A DNA stretch of 64,000 nucleotides from positions 25,154 to 89,153 of the forward strand of contig NZ_JADKPZ010000012.1 of the NCBI RefSeq assembly GCF_016106035.1, read 5' to 3'. The notes beneath the pieces are model-generated. The model saw nothing but the letters and a program-made list of their open reading frames with translations. It was not told the DNA's origin and ran no database searches. Below are positions 51,640 to 60,671 of this stretch, one piece after another; positions within the stretch are counted from its first letter, which is position 1, and every line of letters starts with the position of its first letter. The position numbers were made by a program, and so were the translations under genes. The stretch is from Arcobacter vandammei (lineage in GTDB: Bacteria; Campylobacterota; Campylobacteria; Campylobacterales; Arcobacteraceae).

Positions 51640-52428
51640 CTAAGAAATATTTTCAAACTCTTTAAATATTTTTTTTGCATTAGAAGTTGTTAAATATTCT
51701 ATCTCCTCTTGGCTCATACCCAAAAGTTCTGACATTTTAGCTGCTACAAAAGTAGTATAATAAGGCTCATTTCTAACACCTCTATGTGGATGTGGAGTTA
51801 AATATGGAGCATCTGTTTCTATTAAAAGTTTATCTTTTGGAATTTCTGGCAAAATCTCAACTAGTTTTTTTGCATTTTTAAAAGTAAGAACTCCACCTAT
51901 TCCAAAATAAAAATTATGATTTGCCAAAGGAAGAAGATGAGGACTTGCATTAAAACAGTGTAAAACTCCACCAACTTCTTTTGCATTTTCTTTTTCCAAA
52001 ATCTCTCTTGAATCTTGAGATGCTTCTCTAATATGAATAATAAGCGGTTTTTTATATTTTTTAGCTAAAGATATTTGAGATATAAAAACCTCTTTTTGTT
52101 GTTTTATATTCTCTTTTTTTTCTTCTTCGTCTTCAGGAAGCCTGTAATAATCAAGTCCACACTCTCCTATTGCAATACACTTAGGATGCGTTACATATTT
52201 TTCTATAATAGCTTCATCATATTTTTCTATATCATAAGGATGTGTTCCAACAGCAAAAAAAACTTCATCATATTTTTCGCTAAGAGAAATTGCTCTATTT
52301 AATGTATCAAAATCTGCTCCAGGAATTAAAAAACCTTTAACCCCAGCCTCTTTTGCATTTATAATTACACCTTCAATATCACTAAAATATGCTTCGTTGT
52401 CTAAATGACAATGTGTATCAATAATTAT
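51640..52428 (-). CDS. tatD: TatD-family metal-dependent hydrolase, probably initiated at an ATA codon
   Basis: TIM-barrel hydrolase related to TatD/YcfH DNases. From 52428 the frame reads IIDTHCHLD right after the first codon, the invariant TatD N-terminus with its metal-binding HxH. FAVGTHPYD, AIGECGLDYYR, PLIIHIREAS, VLHCF and LIETDAPYLTPHPHRGVRNE follow, giving 262 residues, the normal length. The codon where Met belongs is ATA (52426-52428), 6 nt after AAGGA. There is no ATG, GTG or TTG until a TTG at 51999, which would discard the metal site, and a stop lies four codons upstream. It follows the small gene at 52438-52740. Confidence 0.88.
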   Translation of the reverse strand: MIIDTHCHLDNEAYFSDIEGVIINAKEAGVKGFLIPGADFDTLNRAISLSEKYDEVFFAVGTHPYDIEKYDEAIIEKYVTHPKCIAIGECGLDYYRLPEDEEEKKENIKQQKEVFISQISLAKKYKKPLIIHIREASQDSREILEKENAKEVGGVLHCFNASPHLLPLANHNFYFGIGGVLTFKNAKKLVEILPEIPKDKLLIETDAPYLTPHPHRGVRNEPYYTTFVAAKMSELLGMSQEEIEYLTTSNAKKIFKEFENIS

Positions 52429-52437
52429 GTTAAATCC

Positions 52438-52740
52438 TTATGATAATAATCTTTTATTTACTAAATTCACAATACCGTTGATTTGTGAAATATCTTTTGA
52501 TTTAATCCAAGCATCAATTCCAAAGTTTTTAAAAGCATCATAATCACCTTCATCATCAATAACTGCAATTGAAGCGAATTTATCCTTACAAACTTTAGAT
52601 TTATTCTCTTCAAAATCAAAAATAGAATCTATTCCTAAAATAACAATATCAGCATCACTTGAAGAGCTTGAAAAAGCTTCAACTTCAAACTCTTTATTAA
52701 ATAAAGAGCTATCAATATCATAAAAAGTAACAATTTTCAT
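52438..52740 (-). CDS. Small protein of unknown function, receiver-like fold possible
   Basis: A 100-residue acidic protein. The order of hydrophobic strands and helices (VILGIDSIF, ASIAVIDDEGDY, FGIDAWIKSKDISQINGIVN) resembles the second half of a response-regulator receiver domain, with Lys (WIKSKD) near where the conserved Lys would lie. The phospho-Asp region is not recognisable. It lies between hslU and tatD on the same strand, with a 56-bp gap from hslU. Function unknown. Confidence 0.6.
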   Translation of the reverse strand: MKIVTFYDIDSSLFNKEFEVEAFSSSSSDADIVILGIDSIFDFEENKSKVCKDKFASIAVIDDEGDYDAFKNFGIDAWIKSKDISQINGIVNLVNKRLLS

Positions 52741-52796
52741 AAATAATCCTCATCCTAATTTTTAAGTAAAAATAATTTTATCTAAATATCTTTAAA

Positions 52797-54125
52797 TTAC
52801 AAAATATATCTAGTTGTATCAATATTATCAACGATTTTTTCCAATTTATTTGAAACTAAATCAGAAGTAACTACAACTTTTGAACCTTTTTTCTCATCTG
52901 CATCAAAAGATATATCTTCAATAACTTTTTCAATAACAGTATGAAGTCTTCTAGCTCCAATATCTTCTGTTTTTTCATTTGCAGCAACACTATATTTTGC
53001 AAAAGCTTTTATAGCTTCATCATCAAAATCAAGTTCAACACCTTCTACTTCTAAAAGTGCTTTATATTGTCTTAGAAGTGAATTTTTTGTATTTGTTAAA
53101 ATTTTATAAAGTGCATCTTCATCTAAAGACTCTAACTCTACTCTTAAAGGAAATCTTCCTTGAAGCTCTGGTATTAAATCGCTAGGTTTAGATACATGAA
53201 AAGCACCAGCAGCAATAAATAAAATATGGTCGGTTTTTATTTGACCAAATTTTGTTTGAACTGAGCTTCCCTCAACTATTGGAAGTAAATCTCTTTGAAC
53301 ACCCTCTTTTGATGGGTCACTTCCTTGATTTTTCTTTCCACTTGCAATTTTATCAATCTCATCAATAAAAATAATTCCACCATTTTCGGCTCTTTTTAAA
53401 GCTTCAACTTTTATAGCTTCAGTATCAAGAAGACCTTCACTAGCAACTCCTCTTAAAAGAATTTTTGCATCTTTAATTGTTACTTCTTTTTTTATTTTCT
53501 CTTTGTTTAGGCTTCCTAGCATTTTATTTAGGCTTTCTTGCATAGAACTCATATCAAAAGGCATACTTGAATCAATAATTTCTATATGTGCTTTTTTAGG
53601 TATTTCTATCTCTATTTTTTTATCATCAAGTTCACCACTTAAAAGCTTTTTTTCCATTAAATTATAAGTTTTAATAAAAGACTCTTTTGCACTATCACTT
53701 GCAGCTTCAGGAAGAGGAGGTACAAGTTTTTCAACTATTTTTTTTATAACTTCTTCATCAATTTTGTCTTTTATTTTTTCTTCATACTCTTTAGTTACAA
53801 GATTTATTGATTCATATACTAAATCTCTAATCATAGATTCAACATCTCGTCCTACAAATCCAACTTCAGTATATTTACTAGCTTCAACTTTTACAAAAGG
53901 AAGACCCATCATCTTTGCCATTCTTCTAGCTATTTCAGTTTTACCAACTCCTGTGCTTCCAATCATAAGAATGTTTTTTGGCATAATCTCTTCTTGTAAA
54001 TTTGGCTCTACTCTCATTCTTCTATATCGATTTCTAAGTGCCAAAGCTATTGTTTTTTTGGCATCAGTTTGACCAATAATATAATCATCTAAATAAGCAA
54101 CAATTTGCCTAGGTGTCATATCCAT
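52797..54125 (-). CDS. hslU: HslU ATPase subunit of the HslUV protease
   Basis: AAA+ unfoldase that feeds substrates to HslV. Walker A is MIGSTGVGKTEIARR, Walker B GGIIFIDEIDKIA, with the I-domain between (about 110-245), then RFPLRVEL and the sensor-2 region EDIGARRLHTVIEKV. The C-terminus ends TTRYIL, the hydrophobic tail that docks into HslV. 442 residues, typical. hslV is 7 bp upstream. Confidence 0.97.
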   Translation of the reverse strand: MDMTPRQIVAYLDDYIIGQTDAKKTIALALRNRYRRMRVEPNLQEEIMPKNILMIGSTGVGKTEIARRMAKMMGLPFVKVEASKYTEVGFVGRDVESMIRDLVYESINLVTKEYEEKIKDKIDEEVIKKIVEKLVPPLPEAASDSAKESFIKTYNLMEKKLLSGELDDKKIEIEIPKKAHIEIIDSSMPFDMSSMQESLNKMLGSLNKEKIKKEVTIKDAKILLRGVASEGLLDTEAIKVEALKRAENGGIIFIDEIDKIASGKKNQGSDPSKEGVQRDLLPIVEGSSVQTKFGQIKTDHILFIAAGAFHVSKPSDLIPELQGRFPLRVELESLDEDALYKILTNTKNSLLRQYKALLEVEGVELDFDDEAIKAFAKYSVAANEKTEDIGARRLHTVIEKVIEDISFDADEKKGSKVVVTSDLVSNKLEKIVDNIDTTRYIL

Positions 54126-54132
54126 AATATTT

Positions 54133-54669
54133 TTAATCCTCTAATTTTAATATTTTTATATTCTGATTTGTATAAATACAAAGTTCTCCAGCTATCATTA
54201 AAGACTCTTTTACCAAATCCTCTTCATCTAAGCTTGAATGTTTTGCTAAAGCACGAGCTGCACTTATTGCAAAATTTCCACCACTTCCAATACTTGCTAT
54301 TTCTCCATCTTCAGGTTCAACAACATCCCCATTTCCACTTAAAATAAAAATTTTCTCTTTATTTAAAACTATCATCATAGCTTCAAGTCTTCTAAGATAC
54401 TTATCTTTTCTCCACTCTTTTGAAAAAGCTATTACAGATTTTAGTAAATCACCTTTACAAGTTTCTAAATGAGCTTCAAACATATCAAAAAGATTAAAAG
54501 CATCAGCTGTACTTCCTGCAAATCCTGCTAAAATTTTTCCTTGATACAAAGTTCTAATCTTTGTAGCATTTCCTTTTAAAACTGTATTTCCAAAAGATAC
54601 TTGCCCGTCTCCACCAATTACAGCTTTATTTTTACCTTTATAGGCTAGAATCGTAGTTGCATGAAACAT
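54133..54669 (-). CDS. hslV: HslV peptidase subunit of the HslUV protease
   Basis: Proteasome-like threonine peptidase, 178 residues. The sequence begins [13 protein letters not shown]: the nucleophile is a Thr just after a four-residue propeptide (MFHA), instead of directly after Met as in E. coli. Such a short propeptide is, as far as I recall, usual in Campylobacterota. [27 protein letters not shown] and [14 protein letters not shown] are standard. It lies 2 bp after rplI. Confidence 0.96.
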   Translation of the reverse strand: MFHATTILAYKGKNKAVIGGDGQVSFGNTVLKGNATKIRTLYQGKILAGFAGSTADAFNLFDMFEAHLETCKGDLLKSVIAFSKEWRKDKYLRRLEAMMIVLNKEKIFILSGNGDVVEPEDGEIASIGSGGNFAISAARALAKHSSLDEEDLVKESLMIAGELCIYTNQNIKILKLED

Positions 54670-54671
54670 AT

Positions 54672-55118
54672 TTAACCTGCAATAATATCAATTTTTAAAG
54701 TTGCACTAATAGAGTGACCTAATTTACAAACAACCTCATAAATACCAACTGTTTTTAATTTATTATCTACAGTTATACTTTTTTTATCTATCATAATAGA
54801 GAACTGTTTTTCAAGCTCTTCACTAACTTCTTTATTTGTAACGCTACCTATTAAATGCCCATTTGCACCAACTTTATGTCTAATTGTAAGTTTAGTAGAG
54901 TTTAGTTTCTCTGCTAATTCTTTAGCCTCTTTTATCTCATCTTCTTCTTTTGCTTTAGCTTTTTTTTGCTCTGCATTATGTCTTGCAAGAACTTCATTTG
55001 TTGCATGTAGTGCTAAACCTTTTCCTATTAAGAAATTTTTCCCATATCCATCAGCTACTTCTTTAATCTCTCCAGCTTTTCCTAAACTTTTTACATCTTT
55101 TATTAATAATACTTTCAT
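54672..55118 (-). CDS. rplI: Ribosomal protein bL9
   Basis: Large-subunit protein of 148 residues. The N-terminal domain (about 1-50) has [20 protein letters not shown], then FLIGKGLA. A long basic/acidic connecting helix (about 50-80, [20 protein letters not shown]) leads to the C-terminal domain with [15 protein letters not shown]. It is the first gene of the rplI-hslV-hslU block; the promoter is probably in the T/A-rich 64-bp gap upstream, but no box is convincing. Confidence 0.97.
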   Translation of the reverse strand: MKVLLIKDVKSLGKAGEIKEVADGYGKNFLIGKGLALHATNEVLARHNAEQKKAKAKEEDEIKEAKELAEKLNSTKLTIRHKVGANGHLIGSVTNKEVSEELEKQFSIMIDKKSITVDNKLKTVGIYEVVCKLGHSISATLKIDIIAG

Positions 55119-55182
55119 TTTTTATTCATCCTTTATTTTAATCTTTTTATTTTACAATATTTTTTTTAAAGCCAAATAAAGC

Positions 55183-55818
55183 CTAGTTATCTAAAGATTC
55201 AATAACTTGCTCTTTTATATTTCTTTTCTTTACATAATTATTTAACCCAATATGATTATTGTAACCTAAAAGTTTTGATATTTTTCGTACACTTAAACCA
55301 ACAGCTAAAAGCTCTTCAATTTTATCTCTTTGTTCATCAAACTTAGATTTTTGAATAGTTCCTTTTGGTTTTCCTAAAGCTATACCATCTAATTTTTTAG
55401 CTGTTAATGCCTCTTTTGTTCTAAGGCTCATAAGCTCTTTTTCTAAATTTACAGTCATTGAAATTACACTTAAAATCATTTGACTTAACATATCTTTATC
55501 ATCAAGCAAATCAAGATTTTGTTCTATTACAATAATTCTTATTTTATTTTGTAATAAAAATTTAACTATTTCTAAAATATTATCAATTGTTCTTCCAAAG
55601 ACATTTAAATTTGTAACTATAAGAGTAGAGTTTTTTTCACAATTTTCCAAAAGTTGTAAAATATTTTTTTCATCTTTTGGAGTATTTATAACTATCTCTA
55701 TATTTTTATATATTTCAAGATTTTTCTTTAAAATATAGCCATTTATAGCCTCTTTTTGCTCTTGTGTATATTTTTCATTGTTTAGATTGTTTCTAATATA
55801 AGTAAAAACTTTTGACAT
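55183..55818 (-). CDS. Serine-recombinase-family protein lacking catalytic residues
   Basis: A 211-residue protein with resolvase/invertase architecture: N-terminal domain (about 1-125), long E-helix (ISMTVNLEKELMSLRTKEAL), then LDGIALGKPKGTIQKS and a C-terminal helix-turn-helix (VGLSVRKISKLLGYNN). The active-site motif normally Y-x-R-V-S is Y7-I-R-N-N11, so the nucleophile Ser is Asn. The usual L-D-R-L-G-R reads L71-N-V-F-G-R76, losing the catalytic Asp and first Arg; Arg9 and Arg76 remain. Strand exchange is therefore unlikely, while dimerisation and DNA binding may persist. The frame is intact. It lies 64 bp upstream of rplI. Confidence 0.8.
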   Translation of the reverse strand: MSKVFTYIRNNLNNEKYTQEQKEAINGYILKKNLEIYKNIEIVINTPKDEKNILQLLENCEKNSTLIVTNLNVFGRTIDNILEIVKFLLQNKIRIIVIEQNLDLLDDKDMLSQMILSVISMTVNLEKELMSLRTKEALTAKKLDGIALGKPKGTIQKSKFDEQRDKIEELLAVGLSVRKISKLLGYNNHIGLNNYVKKRNIKEQVIESLDN

Positions 55819-55874
55819 TTTTTTCCTTTATCTAAGAAATTAATATACTTTTGATTAAACATATTGTCTAATGC

Positions 55875-55896
55875 TTATACAAAAATTTATACAAAA
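55875..55896. promoter_or_regulatory. Direct repeat upstream of the recombinase-like gene
   Basis: TTATACAAAA at 55875-55884 and again at 55887-55896, a 12-bp period, about 55 bp upstream of the gene start. It may be a binding site for the gene's own helix-turn-helix product; this is a guess from position. The rest of the 206-bp gap to ubiX shows nothing else clear. Confidence 0.35.
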
Positions 55897-56024
55897 TGTT
55901 ATCTATTAAATTATTAATATATACTTACATTAGAAAAATATTGGCTAGTGATAATTTTTTATGATTGAATTAAAAGTTTATTTTTGATAATATCGATTTT
56001 TTATATATAAAATAAGGTTAGAAT

Positions 56025-56579
56025 TTGAAATTAACTGTCGCAATTAGTGGTGCTAGTGGAGTAAATTTGGCAATAAAATTTATAAAACAAATACCAAAAG
56101 ATGTAGAACTTTTCCTTGTATTTTCAAAAAGTGCAAAAAAGGCTCTAAAGCTAGAAAATAACATAAAAATAAAAGATATTTTTAAAAACTTTTCAAATAT
56201 TACTCTTTTTAAAGATAAAAATATAGGTGCAAGTATTGCATCTGGGTCATTTAAAGTTGATAAGATGATTATTCTTCCTTGTAGCCAAAATACTTTAGCA
56301 AAATGTGCTGTTGGAATAGCTGATAGTTTAATCACTAGAGCTTTTACAGTAATGCTAAAAGAGAAAAGAGAGATTGTAATTGCTCCTAGAGAGTTACCCT
56401 TAAACACAATCTCATTAGAAAATATGCTAAAACTTTCAAAACTAGGAGTTATAGTTGCTCCTCCAATGCTTGGTTATTATAGTAGTCAACAAAGCTTAGA
56501 GGAGATGGAAAACTTCATTATTGGAAAATGGTTGGATATATTAAAAATAGATAATACATTATACAAAAGATGGAAATAG
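56025..56579 (+). CDS. ubiX: Flavin prenyltransferase UbiX
   Basis: Prenylates FMN to supply UbiD decarboxylases, for quinone or aromatic acid metabolism. 184 residues with VAISGASGVNLAIKFIKQI at the flavin site, IASGSFKVDKMIILPCSQNT, LAKCAVGIADSLITRA, and REIVIAPRELPLNTI. The start is TTG (56025), with AAGG 8 nt upstream. First gene of a seven-gene plus-strand operon in which most genes overlap or are nearly contiguous. No ubiD is in the window. Confidence 0.93.
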   Translation: MKLTVAISGASGVNLAIKFIKQIPKDVELFLVFSKSAKKALKLENNIKIKDIFKNFSNITLFKDKNIGASIASGSFKVDKMIILPCSQNTLAKCAVGIADSLITRAFTVMLKEKREIVIAPRELPLNTISLENMLKLSKLGVIVAPPMLGYYSSQQSLEEMENFIIGKWLDILKIDNTLYKRWK

Positions 56580-56581
56580 AT

Positions 56582-57076
56582 ATGGAAAATAGTAATTATA
56601 ATTATACAGGTTCATATAAAAAGGCAATTTATAGTGGAACTTTTGACCCTATAACTATTGGGCATTTAGATATTATTAAAAGGGCTTCAAATATCTTTGA
56701 AGAGGTAATTATTAGTGTTGCAAAAAGTGAAGCAAAAAAGCCTATGTTTTCACATGAAAAAAGAGTTGAATTTGTAAAAGCAGCTACAAAAGATATGAAA
56801 AATATAAGAGTAATTGGATTTGATACTTTGCTTGTAGATTTAGCAAGAGAGTTACAAATAAATACGATAATTAGAGGTCTTAGAGCCGTTTCAGATTTTG
56901 AATTTGAACTTCAAATGGGATATGCAAACTCTTCATTAAATAAAAATCTTGAAACTGTATATCTAATGCCAACTCTTGAACATGCTTTTGTAAGCTCAAC
57001 GATTGTACGAGAGATTATAAGATTTGGTGGACAATTTGAACATTTAGTTCCAAAAGAGGTGCTTAAATGTATGTAG
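56582..57076 (+). CDS. coaD: Phosphopantetheine adenylyltransferase
   Basis: Fourth step of coenzyme A synthesis. IYSGTFDPITIGHLDIIKRA is the nucleotidyltransferase T/HxGH motif, IIRGLRAVSDFEFELQMGYA follows, and VSSTIVREI is the ISSTxVR motif. An ATG at 56570 is also possible, which would overlap the end of ubiX; I choose 56582 because GGA lies at suitable spacing and the protein then has about 164 residues. A short N-terminal extension (MENSNYNYTGSYK) precedes the core in either case. Confidence 0.95.
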   Translation: MENSNYNYTGSYKKAIYSGTFDPITIGHLDIIKRASNIFEEVIISVAKSEAKKPMFSHEKRVEFVKAATKDMKNIRVIGFDTLLVDLARELQINTIIRGLRAVSDFEFELQMGYANSSLNKNLETVYLMPTLEHAFVSSTIVREIIRFGGQFEHLVPKEVLKCM

Positions 57077-57636
57077 TAATTGAAGGTATTGATACAGCTG
57101 GAAAATCAACTCAACTTGAACTTTTAAAAGCAAAGCTTCCAAATGCAGTTTTCACAAAAGAACCAGGGGGAACAACTCTTGGAATTAAGCTTAGAGAGAT
57201 GATTTTAAGTGGAGAGGCAAAAAGTAAAAAAGCTGAAATGTTTATGTTTTTGGCTGATAGGGCTGAGCATACACAAGAGGTAATTTTAAAAAATCAAGAT
57301 AAGCTAATAATAAGCGATAGATCATTTATCTCTGGAATTGCTTATGCAAAAGATGAAAATATAGATAGTTTAATAGAGCTTAATCGCCTTGCAACATCAA
57401 ACACTTTTCCACAAAAAGCAATTTTGCTTGAATTAAGCCCTAGTGAACTTGAGTATAGACTAAGCCAAAAAGAGCATGATAGTATTGAAAAAAGGGGAAT
57501 ACAATATCTATTAGATATACAAGATAGATTAAAGAAGACTATTTTAAAACTAAATATTGAGCATATTTTTATAGATGCAAGTAAACAAATAGATGAGATT
57601 GAAAAAATTATTGAGGATTTTATAGATGCAAAATAA
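57067..57636 (+). CDS. tmk: Thymidylate kinase
   Basis: Phosphorylates dTMP to dTDP. P-loop in VIEGIDTAGKSTQLELL, then FTKEPGGTTLGIKLRE, FMFLADRAEHTQEVI and the DR motif ISDRSFISGIAYA. The lid region carries the usual arginine-poor pattern. 189 residues. It overlaps coaD by 10 bp and hisS by 11 bp. Confidence 0.96.
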   Translation: MYVVIEGIDTAGKSTQLELLKAKLPNAVFTKEPGGTTLGIKLREMILSGEAKSKKAEMFMFLADRAEHTQEVILKNQDKLIISDRSFISGIAYAKDENIDSLIELNRLATSNTFPQKAILLELSPSELEYRLSQKEHDSIEKRGIQYLLDIQDRLKKTILKLNIEHIFIDASKQIDEIEKIIEDFIDAK

Positions 57637-58855
57637 CATTAAAACTATTCAAAGCCTAAGAGGAATGAAAGATATAACAGCAAATGAAAGCGAACTTTTT
57701 ATATATTTTATAGAGAACGCTTCAAAAATAGCAAAAAATTACGGTTTTTCATATATAGAAACTCCTTTGCTTGAAGAGACTGCACTTTTTAAAAGAAGTG
57801 TAGGAGAAAGTAGCGATATTGTAAATAAAGAGATGTATCAATTTATTGATAAAGGGCAAAATGATGTATGTTTAAGACCTGAAGGAACGGCTGGAGTTGT
57901 AAGACATTTTGTAGAAAAAAAGCTTGATCGTGCTGGTGGAACATATAAGTGGTACTATTTTGGACCTATGTTTAGATATGAAAGACCTCAAAAAGGAAGA
58001 TTAAGAGAGTTTCACCAGTTTGGTTGTGAAGTTTTTGGAATAGAGAATGTTTATGAAGATGCAAATATTATTATGCTTATACGTGAGATTTTAGATTTCT
58101 TTGAAATTGGATTTACATTAAAGCTAAACTCTCTTGGGTGCAGTGATTGTATGCCAAAATATAAAGAGAATTTAGTAAAAAATATCTCAAACTTTAAAGA
58201 AAAACTGTGTGAGGATTGCAATAAAAGATTAGTTACAAATCCTATAAGAGTGCTTGATTGTAAAGTTGAAGCTTGTCAAAACCTTTTAAAAGATAGCCCA
58301 AAAATTACAGATTCACTATGTAATTCTTGTTATAGTGATTTTACAAAACTAAAAGAGATTTTAGATTTTAACGGTATTTCTTATGAAGTTGATAGCAATT
58401 TAGTTCGTGGACTTGATTACTATAATAAAACTGCTTTTGAGTTTGTAAGCAATGAAATAGGTTCTCAAAGTGCAATTGCTGGTGGTGGAAGATATGATAG
58501 ATTGGTTGAGTTTTTGGGTGGGAAAAGTACAGCAGGAATTGGTTTTGCAATAGGAATTGAAAGACTTTTAGAGCTTGTAAAGATGAAAAAACAAAAAGAT
58601 GATTTTGTATATATTGGTGTTTTAGATGAAATTAGTTTAAATAAAGCATTTCTTATAGCAAACAAAAAAAGAAAAACAACAAAAACTTATCTTGAATATA
58701 CTCCAAGAGGGTTTGGAAAACATTTTGGAATTGCCCAAAAACTTGGATGTAATATTGTAGCACTCATAGGAGAGAATGAGTTAAACAGTAATACAATTTA
58801 TACAAAAAATTTAGAGACAAAAGAAGAAAAAAATATAAATACAGGGGATTTTTGA
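57626..58855 (+). CDS. hisS: Histidyl-tRNA synthetase
   Basis: Class II synthetase, 409 residues. Motif 2: FGPMFRYERPQKGRLREFHQ. The histidine-specific VRGLDYYNKTAFEF and GGGRYDRLVE are followed by motif 3, GIGFAIGIERLLEL. The C-terminal anticodon-binding domain (about 325-409) is shorter than usual and more diverged (RKTTKTYLEYTPRGFGKHFG). A Cys-rich insert is seen near residues 170-235 (GCSDCM, CEDCNKR, CKVEACQ, LCNSCY), which may bind zinc. Confidence 0.95.
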   Translation: MQNNIKTIQSLRGMKDITANESELFIYFIENASKIAKNYGFSYIETPLLEETALFKRSVGESSDIVNKEMYQFIDKGQNDVCLRPEGTAGVVRHFVEKKLDRAGGTYKWYYFGPMFRYERPQKGRLREFHQFGCEVFGIENVYEDANIIMLIREILDFFEIGFTLKLNSLGCSDCMPKYKENLVKNISNFKEKLCEDCNKRLVTNPIRVLDCKVEACQNLLKDSPKITDSLCNSCYSDFTKLKEILDFNGISYEVDSNLVRGLDYYNKTAFEFVSNEIGSQSAIAGGGRYDRLVEFLGGKSTAGIGFAIGIERLLELVKMKKQKDDFVYIGVLDEISLNKAFLIANKKRKTTKTYLEYTPRGFGKHFGIAQKLGCNIVALIGENELNSNTIYTKNLETKEEKNINTGDF

Positions 58856-58856
58856 T

Positions 58857-60671
58857 ATGAAAAATAGATATGGCATTGATATTTGGGCTGATGATAATTT
58901 TATTATTGATGATGGAGTTGTAAAGGTAAATTATAAACCTTATCCATCTTTAATATCTATTGTAAAAAATGTAAGAAAACAAGGTTTTAAAGGTCCACTA
59001 CTTTTAAGATTTCCACACATTACAAAAAAACAGGTAAAAACACTTTTTAATGCTTTTAATACAAGTATAAAAGAGTATGACTACAAAGGTAAATTTAGTG
59101 CTGTTTTTCCACTAAAAGTAAATCAACTACCAAATTTTATTCATCCTTTAATTAATACTGGAAAAAAATATAGCTATGGTCTTGAAGCTGGAAGTAAAGC
59201 AGAGTTAATTATTGCTATGACTTACAATAATATGGGAAGCCCAATTACAATAAATGGTTTTAAAGATAAAGAGATGATACATCTATGCTTTATAGCAAAA
59301 TCTATGGGACACGACATAACTGTAATTATTGAAGGTTTAAATGAGCTTGAGATGATTATTGAAGTTTTAAAAGAGACGAAAATGGAAGCTCCAAATGTAG
59401 GGCTTAGAGTACGACTTCATAGTGGTGGAAGTGGTGTTTGGGCAAAAAGTGGAGGAATTGATTCTAAATTTGGATTAACTTCAACAGAGATTTTAGAAGC
59501 TTACGAACTTATGAAAGAAAATGAGCTTGAAAATTTATTAACAATGATTCACTTTCATATTGGTTCTGCTATGAATACTATTAAACCTCTTAAAAAAGCT
59601 CTTAGAGAATCAGGGCATATCTATGCAGAGCTTAAAAATCTAGGTGCAAAAAAATTAAGTTCTATAAATATTGGTGGTGGTTTAAGTGTTGAATATAGTG
59701 CTTATGAACAATCAAGATTTTACTCTTTAAATGAATTTGCTTCTGATGTTGTATTTACATTAAAAGATATTGCAAGACAAAAAGGAGTTGAAGAGCCAAA
59801 TATTTTTACTGAATCTGGAAGATTTATAAGTGCTGCTTCAACAGTTCTTATTACTCCTGTATTAGAGTTGTTTTCAGCTGAATATGAGCTAAATCACCTA
59901 AAACTAAAAGATGTAAACCCTCCACTTATTCAAGAGTTATATGATTTATTTAAAGATATGACAAAGAAAAAAGCCTATGAGTTTATGCATGATAGTATTG
60001 ACCACTTAGAGTCTTTATTAACTCTTTTTGATTTAGGATATATTGATTTACAAGATAGATCAAATGCCGAGATTTTAACTCATCAAATTATAAAAAAAGC
60101 TATCTCTCTTCTACAAGTTGATGATTATGAAGAGCTTAGAAAATTTGATAAAAATATCCAAGAAAAATATCTTCTTAACTTCTCACTTTTCCAAAGCTTA
60201 CCAGATTATTGGGGGATTGACCAAGAGTTTCCTATTATGCCAATCACTCATTTGGATAAGAAACCAACAAGAAGTGCATCTTTATGGGATATAACTTGTG
60301 ATAGCGATGGAGAAATACCTTTTGATATGAAAAAACCTCTATATCTTCATGATGTAAACTTAAATAAAGAGGATTATTTCTTAGGATTTTTTAATGTTGG
60401 AGCATATCAAGATACACTAGGAATGAAACACAATCTTTTTTCTCATCCAACAGAGGTAAATATTGTATTTAAAGATGAAGAGGTAATTTTAGAGAAACTT
60501 TTAGAGTCTCAAAAAGTTATAGATATTTTAGATGATATTGATTATGACACAGAAGAGATGCAGACAATTTTAAGTAGAAGTCTTCCAACTGAAACTTATG
60601 AAATACTAAAAAAATATCTAAATGACAATAGTTATTTAAAAACAATCTGGAGCTATTATGACGATGAATGA
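58857..60671 (+). CDS. speA: Biosynthetic arginine decarboxylase
   Basis: PLP enzyme that makes agmatine from arginine, first step to putrescine and spermidine. The PLP Lys is in FSAVFPLKVNQ, with SYGLEAGSKAEL, LRVRLHSGGSGVWAKSGG, IHFHIGSAM, INIGGGLSVEYSA and TESGRFI following in family order, and CDSDGEIPF in the second domain. 604 residues, slightly shorter than E. coli SpeA. It starts 1 bp after hisS and overlaps cysE by 14 bp. Confidence 0.95.
   Translation: MKNRYGIDIWADDNFIIDDGVVKVNYKPYPSLISIVKNVRKQGFKGPLLLRFPHITKKQVKTLFNAFNTSIKEYDYKGKFSAVFPLKVNQLPNFIHPLINTGKKYSYGLEAGSKAELIIAMTYNNMGSPITINGFKDKEMIHLCFIAKSMGHDITVIIEGLNELEMIIEVLKETKMEAPNVGLRVRLHSGGSGVWAKSGGIDSKFGLTSTEILEAYELMKENELENLLTMIHFHIGSAMNTIKPLKKALRESGHIYAELKNLGAKKLSSINIGGGLSVEYSAYEQSRFYSLNEFASDVVFTLKDIARQKGVEEPNIFTESGRFISAASTVLITPVLELFSAEYELNHLKLKDVNPPLIQELYDLFKDMTKKKAYEFMHDSIDHLESLLTLFDLGYIDLQDRSNAEILTHQIIKKAISLLQVDDYEELRKFDKNIQEKYLLNFSLFQSLPDYWGIDQEFPIMPITHLDKKPTRSASLWDITCDSDGEIPFDMKKPLYLHDVNLNKEDYFLGFFNVGAYQDTLGMKHNLFSHPTEVNIVFKDEEVILEKLLESQKVIDILDDIDYDTEEMQTILSRSLPTETYEILKKYLNDNSYLKTIWSYYDDE

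Noticed and set aside
51997..51999. TTG at 51999 as the start of a 119-residue TatD fragment
   Set aside because: The complete TatD sequence continues upstream in frame to 52428, so the short form would lose the N-terminal metal ligands.
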